Source of the DNA: Nematostella vectensis
Taxonomy: Eukaryota > Cnidaria > Anthozoa > Actiniaria > Edwardsiidae
Length of the DNA: 64,000 bases
Direction of reading: 5' to 3'
Assembly (NCBI RefSeq): GCF_932526225.1
Contig: NC_064044.1
Span: 4,742,747-4,806,746 of the forward strand
Part shown: positions 1 to 9,925 of the stretch, piece by piece
Position numbering within the stretch: the first letter of the stretch is position 1
Layout: each line of letters opens with the position of its first letter
Made by a program: the position numbers and the translations under genes
The notes under the pieces: generated by a model
Databases searched by the model: none
The model's input: only the letters and a program-made list of their open reading frames with translations
Told to the model about the DNA's origin: nothing

Positions 1-580
1 CTCATAGTGGTTGCTTCTCTACGTTTCCACTTCATAGCTGTTGCGTCTCTATGTTTACATTTTATAGCCGTCGCTTCTCTTTGTTTTTATCTATAGTGGT
101 TGCTCCTCTACGTTTCCATCTCATAGCTGTTGCGTCTCTATGTTTACATTTCATAGCGGTCGCTTCTCTTTGTTTTTATCTCATAGTGGTTGCTTCTCTA
201 CGTTTCCACTTCATAGCTGTTGCGTCTCTATGTTTACATTTTATAGCCGTCGCTTCTCTTTGTTTTTATCTAAAGTGGTTGCTCCTCTACGTTTCCATCT
301 CATAGCTGTTGCGTCTCTATGTTTACATTTCATAGCGGTCGCTTCTCTTTGTTTTTATCTCATAGTGGTTGCTTCTCTACGTTTCCACTTCATAGCTGTT
401 GCGTCTCTATGTTTACATTTTATAGCCGTCGCTTCTCTTTGTTTTTATCTCATAGTGGTTGCTTCTCTACGTTTCCATCTCATAGCTGTTGCGTATCTAT
501 GTTTACATTTTATAGCGGTCGCTTCTCTTTGTTTTTATCTCATAGCTGTTGCGTCTCTATGTTTTAACTTCATATGTTTC
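1..580. repeat. 30-bp minisatellite with 90/180-bp higher-order structure
   Basis: Units of 30 bases share the core TCATAGYNGTYGCKTCTCTNYGTTT and occur in three alternating versions, ending in TTTCCAY, TTTACAT or TTTTTAT. Three versions make a 90-bp block, and pairs of blocks recur with small differences every 180 bp. The array runs up to the acceptor of the first exon seen here, so it lies in an intron of the gene at 653-8440. The open reading frames through it are repeat artefacts, because 30 is a multiple of 3 and the units lack stops in several frames. Confidence 0.9.
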
Positions 581-652
581 CATCTCATAGCGGTCGCGTC
601 TCTTCTTTTTCAGGTACATAGCTGTTGACTCTGTTTGTTCCCATGTTTTCAG

Positions 653-3600
653 GTACATGGCTGGCCAGAAGGAATATGAGGTGGAGCTGCAGTTCTCGTC
701 AGGTTTGGTTGGTTATCCTGCTCGCACCAACACAGGGGAGGAGTTCATAGACGGCGAGGAACCCATCTACGGGTCACGGGCTGACCTGAAGAGCATTGCA
801 TCGCCTAACAGCAGCAGACGGGCTAGCCGGATTAGTATGATGGGGTGAGTGAAGGCTTGTTATATAGCAGACGGGCTAGCGGATGAGTATGATGGAGCGA
901 GTGGCTTGTAATATAGCAGACGGGCTAGGCGGATGAGTATGATGGAGCGAGTGGCTTGTAATATAGCAGACGGGCTAGGCGGATGAGTATGATGAAGTGA
1001 GCGAAGGCTTGTTATATAGCAGACGGGCTAGCGGATGAGTATGATGGAGCGAGTGGCTTGTAATATAGCAGACGGGCTAGGCGGATTAGTATGATGGAGT
1101 GAGTGAAGGCTTGTTATAAAGCAGACGGGCTGGACGGGCTAGGCCATCTGAGCATTGGCATGTTCTTGAAATTCAGTGAAATCTCAGGCTCATTTAGTAT
1201 TTTAATGAATTGGGGTTCCTGTGGCGAGTCCCTCTTTTCACTTATCCAGGCCCCCACTCTTTCTTGATTACGCAACAGGAAGCCCGAAATGAAACAAAGC
1301 CTTTTCCCACTAGAGACGCCTGCGGAGGAAGGCTGAACATTCTTATAAAAAGGTTCTTATAAAAAAGAGTGTAAAGCGCTCATGCGATACTAATTATGAT
1401 GCGTTTATGGAAATAGCGGTTCTAGTTTCCTTGGGAGCTCCATGGATGTGAAGGGCGGAGAGGACAAAGCAAAGGGATCCACGGTAGACTTCCAGGTTGA
1501 GGTTCCGGATATGGCCACCATGGCGAAACGCAAACAGGTAAATGAAAACCAGCAGTCTCCCTGACGCGCATGCCCCACGAATGTATTACTTACTTCAAAT
1601 TCACACGTTTTACTCCATGCTTGGCATTTTTGGATTGGAAATTTCTTCTTTATTTCACGTTCACCATGCGTTTGCAAAGGTCAACATGCATGGTGGACCG
1701 GTTTCCAGATGTTTTTTTAACGTGAAGGCTTGCAACTTTTTGCAACTTTGTTTTTACCAAATTACAACATTTTGAGCTCTTTTAACAAGATTTTTAGCTA
1801 CAACCTTGAATTAAAAAAAGTTGCACAAATTGCAAGATTTCTGTAATAATATTTCCTGAAAACGTCCTATTTCGTTGATTGTCTCTATTATAGTTATCTT
1901 CGTCGATGTAAGTTTATTATAGTCAAGAAGGTTTTTAATGAATGTGGCTTTCTTTCAATTTGATAAATTTCGTACAAGTTTATATCGCGTTTTGCTGATT
2001 ATGCATCAACGGCCTTCCCACTCCTTACGAACTTAAGCGCGCAAGCAGATCATCCCGCCTTAATCTTCTTTTTAAACCTTTACAGTCCTTATTTGTCCCT
2101 GGCGATCTCGATGTTGCCAAACTCCGCCGTTCATCTGTTATATCCCAGTCACAACGGCGCATGTCAGCTGTGTCCTCCAATCGGCGCATGTCACGGCCTA
2201 TGACAGTGCACATGTCACGCAAGGTGATGGAAGCCGAGGCCTCGAGTGATGGGTCTGGGACCGACTACTCCGATGATGAGGTGTTGATGTTGAAGAAGGA
2301 TGATGGCTTTAAGCCAGTCAAGGGTCAGCCCGGCATGTTCTATAAGGTTTGTGAACTCAGAGAAAACGGGGAAAACGGGTATATTTTAGGAGGTTTGTAA
2401 AATCAGCCCGACATGTTCTATAATGTTTGTTCCTTGAGAGAAAATGGAAATATTTTAGGAGGTTTGTAAAATCAGCATAAGGTCCACCCAGTTTGTGGAC
2501 TCAAAGAAAACGGGGATATTTAAGAAGGTCCGTAAATTCTTGTTTTAGCGCCAAAAATCGAATAGGCACACCTTCTCAAAATCATCATCGCACTATATCA
2601 GTAGGTCTCTTAGGGATGTTACAAAAACTCGCCTTGTAAGGTTGCACATTATGGAGCATCTCCAAAATTAATAAACCAAAAACGCTCTATGCGAGGCGCT
2701 CAATCACCATAGATAGCCCGGTACTCCTTGCTTAAGTTTCCATGGGGTCTAAGAGGAAACAAAGAGCGAGTAAAGAGTATGGCCACGCGAAGAATGGGGA
2801 GAAGGGGGGGGGGCTGTCACTCCCTGTATAAACCCCCCGTCCACCCCCCTTCACCCTCACACACACCACCTCAAAAGTAAAGCAAATGTCATTCAATGTA
2901 AACAGAAACACCATAACAACCCGGTGGATATCTACGCCAAGAAGATGTTCACCCTTCTTCCCAAGACCCCAGTGCTCACAAAACGGAGGAGAAAGAAGAA
3001 GCTGACCCATCTTGAGGAGCTTGACGAACACTCGTTCTCTGTCAAGTAAGTGGTCTACTTACTGAGGTATGACTCTGTTGAAATGAATAGAGAAATGATC
3101 TAGGTTTAGCTTTATGGTCAACTTACCAAGTTCTGAACCAGTCGAAATTAATTTGAAAATGCATCAGGTCTAGCATCACTGTGTGAACAAGACTCTTCAA
3201 TCCTCCAATCATCTTGGGTTTTAGCTTGAAGTCGGATGGTTGCCACCTAAAAAAAACTTGAGAATACGACTTTTTTATTGCATTTCTTTTCTCTCTCTGG
3301 ATTTGCTACTACAATTTATCATCCCCTAAAAAGTGCAAAGCCCCCGGCTACTGTATTTTGGACACCCTTTATACGAGATCCACTTTCTCGAGTCTCAATT
3401 TGAAGTTTTCATCCACATTAAGATAAAAACTGAATGAAAATGAAAATCCTCAATTTGTAACATTCTAGGAAGCCTTGGTCGAACAAGGGGCACATTCATC
3501 ACAGGGGCCGAGAGAAGATGCAGTATGTGGGACGTCAGATGATGGCCGAGCTGGGCCTGTCACAGTGGCGGTCTCGGGAGTTCTGGGCCATGATGCTGAT

Positions 3601-6600
3601 GATCGCTATCACGTGGTGGATACGGCTGTACGCACACTATGGCGGTCAGTGGTTGTACCTCACAGCGCTAAGGATACCCATCAACAAGTGAGTGTATTGT
3701 AGTTTCTCTACAAAAAGAGCCCGCCAAGTTCGAATCCTCTTGGATTTCCTTCACACATGAGTACGCCCCCCCCCCCCCCCCCCCTACAAAATAATGATAA
3801 TAGAAAAAAAATAATAATAAACCAATAAATGAAAATAATATAATATAAATAATAAAAAACTTGAAACTTTCATTGAACCTCTCTTTCCTTAACTGTGAAT
3901 TCTTTCTACATGCAAGTACTTTACAATTTAACCCCGATAACCTACTTCTTTTGTATTATCGCATTTAACGTGTCGCCAGTTATGCTAGAGCTGTTTGCAC
4001 GGGGTTTTAGCCATCTTGTTAAGGAGCGAAGCGCTGTTTTGGATGATCATTTTTTTATATTACTTGTGTGTCGGTAGGTTTGATCTTATTTATGTGTCTG
4101 TAGGTTTGAGTTCTTGCCTTACTCTGTCAACCTGAACTACCAGAACACTCTACTGCACACAGAAGAGGAGATAGCGCTCGTCATAATGGGACCCTTCTCC
4201 AATATTATCATCTTCTGTATACAGGTATTACAATAGAAATTAAATGTGTTTGTTTGGGGCAAATTATACCATCGCGAGATACGAACAAATGCTTCACATT
4301 GACTGTCTTTACTCATCAGTGTGTGGATAGTATGCGCACTATTCCACGTAGTTACGAACAAATGCTTCACATTGACTGTCTTTACTCATCAGTGTGTGGA
4401 TAGTATACGCACTATTTCACGTAATTACGAACAAATGCTTCACATTGACTGTCTTTACTCATCAGTGTGTGGATAGTATACGCACTATTCCACGTAGTTA
4501 CGAACAAATGCTTCACATTGACTGTCTTTACTCATCAGTGTGTGGATAGTATACGCACTATTCCACGTAGTTACGAACAAATGCTTCACATTGACTGTCT
4601 TTACTCATCAGTGTGTGGAAAGTATACGCACTATTCCACGTAGTTACGAACAAATGCTTCACATTGACTGTCTTTACTCATCAGTGTGTGGATAGTATAC
4701 GCACTATTCCACGTAGTTACGAACAAATGCTTCACATTGACTGTCTTTACTCATCAGTGTGTGGATAGTATACGCACTATTCCACGTAGTTACGAACAAA
4801 TGCTTCACATTGACTGTCTTTACTCATCAGTGTGTGGATAGTATACGCACTATTCCACGTAGTTACGAACAAATGCTTCACATTGACTGTCTTTACTCAT
4901 CAGTGTGTGGATAGTATACGCACTATTCCACGTAGTTACGAACAAATGCTTCACATTGACTGTCTTTACTCATCAGTGTGTGGATAGTATACGCACTATT
5001 CCACGTAGTTACGAACAAATGCTTCACATTGACTGTCTTTACTCATCAGTGTGTGGATAGTATACGCACTATTACACGTAGTTACGAACAAATGCTTCAC
5101 ATTGACTGTCTTTACTCATCAGTGTGTGGATAGTATACGCACTATTCCACGTAGTTTATGATGCAATCATGAGTGTGCAAGCATTGTCACTGGGCCAGCG
5201 GTTCATTCACGTCTCTCAAGTGAAATGTGGTGAGAAACGAGGCCCACAGCTTGACATCTTTGTTCTAGAAGACGAGTGATTCACAGTCCCGAATAGAGAA
5301 GGCGGGGTTTTACACCTCAGAAAATCCCAAGTTGACCTGACCTGGGTTAGATCTGGTCCTCTTGCCTCTAAGTTAAAACCCGTATCGACCGTATCACCGA
5401 GCTTTCCTGCCACTCTCATATAGTACACATAAAACCACAGAGACGAGGTTACACATTTATGCTCGCTGTAGCCTCACACCACAGTCACTTCCCCTTTTAC
5501 GGACATTCTCGAGTTGTAAATTTAGTGTCCGTAATGGCAAGAGACTTTAATAACTGTGGGATACTTTTCTGTCATTTCTTATTATCTTACTCGCGTCGGG
5601 GATTGTATTCTATCCGTGATAATGAGGTGCCGTTGTCCGATATAGCGGGGTTTCCCTAATATGAGAATTGATTGTCGTAAGGTGCCCGTAAAAGCGAGGT
5701 TTAGTAATAGCAGGGTGTCCATAGGTGAGAGATGACCAGGGCCTTGATATATGCGTTATTCTTACCGGGGCGTCAGGCCCTTATATAACTGGATGGGGCT
5801 GTTTCTTGTGGGTTTATAATCAAGATGGGGTTACAGTGTGGTATTGAGAGTTTAGGATTATACTAGTAGTGATTAGCTGGAGGTAAATAACGAATAGGAT
5901 AAATCGTTTGGATAAGGAGCTATGGTATCTTACTTTGGAGGAACCTGTTAATTATAATCACATGCATTCTCTTCTTTTGTGCTTTAGATTATCACGGCAT
6001 GGGCGATCCAGAGCCTGTTCGGGATCTTCCCAAACATCTTTTCCCGGTTCATCATGGCGTTTGGCATCAACACTTTGATAGACCCTTTCTGGATCGTCAT
6101 AGTGGACGCAGCCCTCTTGAGGTACGCACCGCGCCATATTGCGTGACAGTGTAAACATTTTGCGTTACAGTGCGTCGCGTGACAGTGCTTTCATGAGGCG
6201 TGACAGTACGGTGATATTGCGTTACAGTGTGGTCATGTTGCGTTACAATGCGGTCATGTGGCGTGACAGTGCGGTCGTGTGGCGTGACAGGGTTGTCACG
6301 TTGCGTTACAATGTGGTCATATTGCGTTACAGTGCGGCCATGTGGCATAATAGGGTAATCTTGCGTGACGTGATGTGCCTGTGATTGTGTGACTGTGGGG
6401 TCATATGACATGACAGTCGGGATAAGCATGTATGTGAATGTTGCTATATTGCTTAACGTGATATCGTGTTGCGCTTGCGATTGCGTTCCAGAAATTAGTT
6501 TTCGTCGATCCCCTCTTAATCTAGATCATCCCCTGCACGTCGACGGGTATGCTCTTATGAGCAGCGGAAACTATATGGTACCCACCTGTCTTACTATAGG

Positions 6601-8440
6601 TAGCTGAATATAGGAGGGGATCTCCCCAGGCAACGCGAGAATTATTATTTCATATCGATCCTCCTTTTATGTAGTCACCTAGATGTCGGGTGGGGGGTGG
6701 TGGGGATCTCGTAGGCAACGCGAGAATCATGATTTTTTTATCGATTCTCTCTCACTGTACTGCCCTGGGTTCCAGAGGCTGAATATCCGCTTTCCCAGCA
6801 TACTAGGGGGCGGGGGTTCAAATGGGCTGGCGGCGTAAAAATCTCGCTTCGCTCGGAAAACTCTCGGAGCCTCTGGTTTCGAGGGTAACACTGTGCGTAC
6901 CTGAATATAGGAGGGGATCTCCCCGGAGGCAACGCAAGAATCATGATTTCATATCGATCCTCTCTCCCTGTAGGTACCTGAATATCGGAGGGGATGTCCC
7001 CATAGGCGATGCGTTCAAGCTCTACTGGCATTTTGACCGCTACGAGAAAAATGGCGCCGTCGGCATCGTCCTCACCCTCTTCTTATACATCGTCACTCTC
7101 TTCACCTCATCCACAATCCTTTACATGTACTTCCTACGTCTCCATAACAACGGGCGCTTGATGGACGTCTATCACCGTCTCCATGCCGACGAGGACAACT
7201 TCCTGATTCCGTACGACTTGGAGGTGTCCAACGAGGAGTTGAACTTCATCTGCAAGAAGGCGGAGCAGTGGAGGGGGGAGGAGGGGGAGCGGAGGAAGAC
7301 GGCGGTGTATGACTACATATGGGAGGAGGAACAGGTACAGGAGCATCTCAAACATAAGATAACGCCCCATTTGCCTATGAAATAGAAATGATGATGAAGC
7401 TGATTATGACGATCTTTATGATGATAATGATAATGATGATGATAAAATGGATGGCGATGATTATGATGGATGAAGTTGATGATGATGATCTTTATGATGA
7501 TAATAATAATGATGAAATCGATGACGATGATTATTATGATGATGACAATGATAACTTTGATGATGAGGATGAAATCGACGACCGTGAAGATAAAGCTGGT
7601 GATGACGTTTATGATGATTGTGAAATTAATGACGATTATTTTGATGATGATTTCTAATTTCTCTATAGCTTTAACACTTGAATATCTCCCCCTGCGCACA
7701 CTCCTAGCTACACACCTTTGCTTTTGAACACACAAGCTAAGCACATTATAATCTCTAGGTGGACGAGTCAGAGATGGCTGGCGCCAATCACAAGAAGACC
7801 GGACACCGTGAGATCACCACCCACGTGTCCATCCACACTCTCCACCTTGATGGGCTTAGAGAGCTGTACAGACACTTCCTCAGGCTGCCGGACGGCGCTA
7901 TCGTGGAGGTATGCGAGTGAGCCTTAGAAGGGGGGGGGGGGGGAGGGGGACTTAAGGGAGGGGGGTTGGGTTCAGGGAGCTGTACAAACACTTCCTCGGG
8001 CTGCTTGTCGGCGCTATTGTGGAGGTATGCGAGCGTGCTTAGGAGCCGTAGAAGGGGGGAGGGGGAGGGACTTACGGGAGGGGAGCGAGGGGCGTTTTGC
8101 TCAGGAAGCTGGACAGACACAACAGGTAGTCTGACGTCACAGGGAAACCAGGCCCCACACTTCCAACGGCTTTCTAACAGCAACATTTGATCTGTCCCTT
8201 GAAACACCATATTTTCGCCCGCAGGTATTCAACGAGATGGGTCTAGCGGGTATGGACGAAGGGGTCAAACAAGCCCTGATCAAAGGAACAAGCTACCAGG
8301 GGATGGATAATACTGCTGCCTCACGGACGAGCCTGCGATCACGCATGCGCTCTCCATCAATGACAAGTGATACTTCGTTCACTCGTCCCTCTGTCATGCT
8401 AAAAGTTCCTAAGACCGCTATGGCGCCACTACCGGTTTAA
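653..8440 (+). CDS. Multi-pass membrane protein, last 10 exons (5' part outside window)
   Basis: Ten exons join in frame with GT/AG borders: 653-844, 1426-1537, 2086-2346, 2906-3045, 3469-3687, 4104-4224, 5988-6121, 6974-7334, 7759-7908, 8225-8440. They give about 634 residues ending at TAA. The first exon begins with a partial codon after a pyrimidine-rich acceptor, so the true start is upstream. The N-terminal third is polar with Ser/Arg and acidic stretches and a lysine-rich segment. It is followed by four or five hydrophobic segments encoded by the exons at 3469 (FWAMMLMIAITWW), 4104-6121 and 6974 (VGIVLTLFLYIVTLF). A conserved-looking soluble tail follows, with ICKKAEQWRGEE and HTLHLDGLRELYRHFLRLP. 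I do not recognise the family with certainty; an OFCC1/ojoplano-type membrane protein is only a guess. Introns carry many tandem repeats, several copied from the exon borders. Gene structure is well supported; function is unknown. Confidence 0.85.
822..1125 (+). repeat. 50-bp tandem repeat derived from an exon/donor junction
   Basis: The last 23 bases of the exon at 653-844 plus the first part of the intron (GCAGACGGGCTAGC... through GGCTTGTTATATA) are repeated about five more times downstream with a period near 50 bases. The real donor reads GATGGG|GTGAGTG. Most copies have GC or AG changes at the donor, but copies near 993 and 1097 still read AGTGAG. The array therefore contains decoy donor sites next to the true one. 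Confidence 0.85.
2325..2545 (+). repeat. Tandem duplication of the donor junction of exon 2086-2346
   Basis: The exon end at 2325-2346 and following intron (TCAGCCCGGCATGTTCTATA, then GAGAAAACGGGG) reappear at 2403 and, more degraded, at 2472, with spacing of about 70-78 bases. The second copy reads ATAATGTTTG in place of ATAAGGTTTG, so its donor is no longer after AAG. Confidence 0.75.
4281..5156. repeat. 73-bp minisatellite, 12 near-identical copies
   Basis: Twelve head-to-tail copies of a 73-base unit start at ACGAACAAATGCTTCACATT and end at CACGTAGTT; start positions 4281, 4354 and 5084 fit 73-base steps. Copies differ by only one or two bases, so the array is young or homogenised. It lies in the intron between exons 4104-4224 and 5988-6121. 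Confidence 0.95.
6125..6375. repeat. 21-bp intronic minisatellite
   Basis: About twelve imperfect units of the form GCGTKACAGTGYGGTCATGT, period 21, follow the donor of exon 5988-6121. Because 21 is a multiple of three, long open frames run through both strands, but they are repeat artefacts. Confidence 0.8.
6590..6973 (+). repeat. Duplicated acceptor junction of exon 6974-7334
   Basis: The true acceptor reads CCCTGTAG|GTACCTGAATATCGG followed by AGGGGATGTCCCC. Near copies occur at about 6596 (TAGGTAGCTGAATATAGG) and 6895 (GCGTACCTGAATATAGG), each followed by AGGGGATCTCCCC and by a stretch matching ATCGATCCTCYCTC. The copies resemble the exon start and its upstream polypyrimidine tract, so they are decoy acceptors. 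Confidence 0.8.
7385..7655. repeat. (GAT)n-like low-complexity tract
   Basis: Imperfect GAT/ATG trinucleotide runs lie directly after the donor of exon 6974-7334. They give spurious Asp/Met-rich and Ile-rich frames on both strands. The real reading frame skips this region by splicing. Confidence 0.85.
7909..8130 (+). repeat. Partial duplicates of exon 7759-7908 inside the next intron
   Basis: The 3' part of the exon (AGAGAGCTGTACAGACACTT ... ATCGTGGAG|GTATGCGAG) recurs at 7971-8037 with a donor-like GGAGGTATGCGAGCG. A further fragment (CAGGAAGCTGGACAGACAC) is at about 8105. Between copies are G-rich runs. The second copy keeps a possible donor and might be spliced as an aberrant exon, but it has lost identity with the coding sequence. 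Confidence 0.75.
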
Positions 8441-8843
8441 TTGTGCGTTACACAAGTAGAAAGGACAGTTAATTAACTTAACTTATTACGGGCCCTGTCG
8501 GGGGAAGGGGTGGGGGGAGCGATTGTCCGTATTGCATTGCTCGTCTTTTGGCTGGAGAGGTTTTAATGAACGGTTGTCCCATTGTAAATAATGTAGATAT
8601 GAATCTTTGTTAAATCATACTTGCTGTTCAAGTCAGAACGGCTAATGCATAACAGTGGTGTAGTAAAATATAAAAACTCTACACCCTAAAGCCATAAACA
8701 TATCTCGAAGAGGCAGCATCGTAAGATGAAAATCTTTTTTTAATAGACTTCTCCTTTTACGCTTTTTTTTAACAGTTTATCTAGTTGGTTTCCTTTTTCC
8801 AGTTTTATTCCTGGCGCACGATTTCTTATTTTTACTTTTATTA
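8441..8843. other. 3' flank of the membrane-protein gene
   Basis: AT-rich non-coding sequence after the stop codon, presumably 3' UTR and spacer. I see no clear coding potential; there is a G-rich patch near 8500. Confidence 0.5.
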
Positions 8844-8852
8844 AGATGGACT

Positions 8853-9228
8853 GACATGACGGAAAAACATGACATGACGCTTCAAATAAGCCCATTTCAC
8901 ATCTAATAAGGCGGAAAACTTCTCTTAGTACTTAGTGAGTAATAGCCAACAAAATATCAAGTGCGACTTTTTTTAAATTGATGCGACTTTTTGTAAAGTG
9001 CCATTGAAATTTGAGCTTTTCGTCCCCGAGCCCATAGAGCCCATACATAGCGCGAGAATGATCAAGAAAAAAATATTTTTAAAAGCCAAAAACTGGGAAT
9101 GTGCATTTCGGCCTCACGTTATTTGTGTTTTGAAAATCATTTCGGAATACAAGGGACCAATGGCTATTGTAAGACATCGTGTCTTTATCTATCTCGAATT
9201 GCGCACTTCCATGTTTTTCCGTCATGTC
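8853..9228. mobile_element. Non-autonomous DNA transposon with 9-bp target duplication
   Basis: Perfect 19-base terminal inverted repeats, GACATGACGGAAAAACATG at 8853-8871 and its complement at 9210-9228, bound a 376-bp element. A direct repeat AGATGGACT flanks it at 8844-8852 and 9229-9237. A 9-bp duplication is typical of Mutator-like elements. No transposase is present. Confidence 0.85.
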
Positions 9229-9237
9229 AGATGGACT

Positions 9238-9925
9238 AATATGGCTAAATTTCACTTTTTAATCTAATGTCTATCATATGATTTTATAGTTATTTATGTT
9301 TTAGTCATGTAGATATCAAAAGGAAAGACTCCTTTATTTAAAAGATGTTAGCTAGCGTGTTAGCTGAAACGAATAGTGACCTCATAAACGTTCCTTATAT
9401 GGCAGTGTTCTCGTGCATCGGTATTTTTATACATATTTTAGTTATATTTTTATACTTTATACATCAAGCCACTATTACATATATGAGCAAAATATCAACA
9501 AACGGTCTATGTTCTGTTTAGACGTTGTTTATTCTTATCCATTTTAACCAGACATGCCTTGAACTAGTTATGGTAGAACCAAATCTCGGTCCCAGGGCCT
9601 TTCTTATTTCTGCGCACGCGTCGCCGCTGGCTTAAAGGTTCACAGGCTCCGGAAGAAAGCAAAGGATTGTGCGCGCACGACGTTCATGTTTCGTCATGTC
9701 GCTGAGACCTTAGCGGAATTATATCGTTCGAGGTCTTGATTGATAAGGTTGAAAAAATCTTATCATTTATTTTACCAAAGAAATCACAACCTCTTTTTCT
9801 GATAATAGCCCTTTGAATCGTGGTAGAAACCATTGCGCGCGCCCTTAAAAGTGACGTCACAAACATTCCCGCCAAGAACAAATCACATGACCTATTGTGC
9901 GCACTAAACGCGAAAGAAAACAAAA
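9238..9925. other. Spacer upstream of the small two-exon gene
   Basis: AT-rich non-coding sequence, with more CpG from about 9600 onward. The stretch just before 9926 (GCGCGCGCCC, TGACGTCA) may be promoter. TGACGTCA at about 9852 is a perfect CRE/ATF-type palindrome, a suggestion only. Confidence 0.35.

Noticed and set aside
51-628. Plus-strand frames up to 162 codons at the window start
   Set aside because: 30-bp repeats without stops; part of an intron before the acceptor at 651-652.
3721-3745. Possible tRNA T-arm (AAGTTCGAATCCTCTTGG)
   Set aside because: No A-box, acceptor pairing or anticodon arm around it.
6097-6429. Frames with VTQHDHTVTQ and LRYSAVMWRDS repeats
   Set aside because: 21-bp intronic minisatellite.
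7313-7744. Asp-rich plus-strand and Ile/His-rich minus-strand frames
   Set aside because: Low-complexity GAT tract within an intron.
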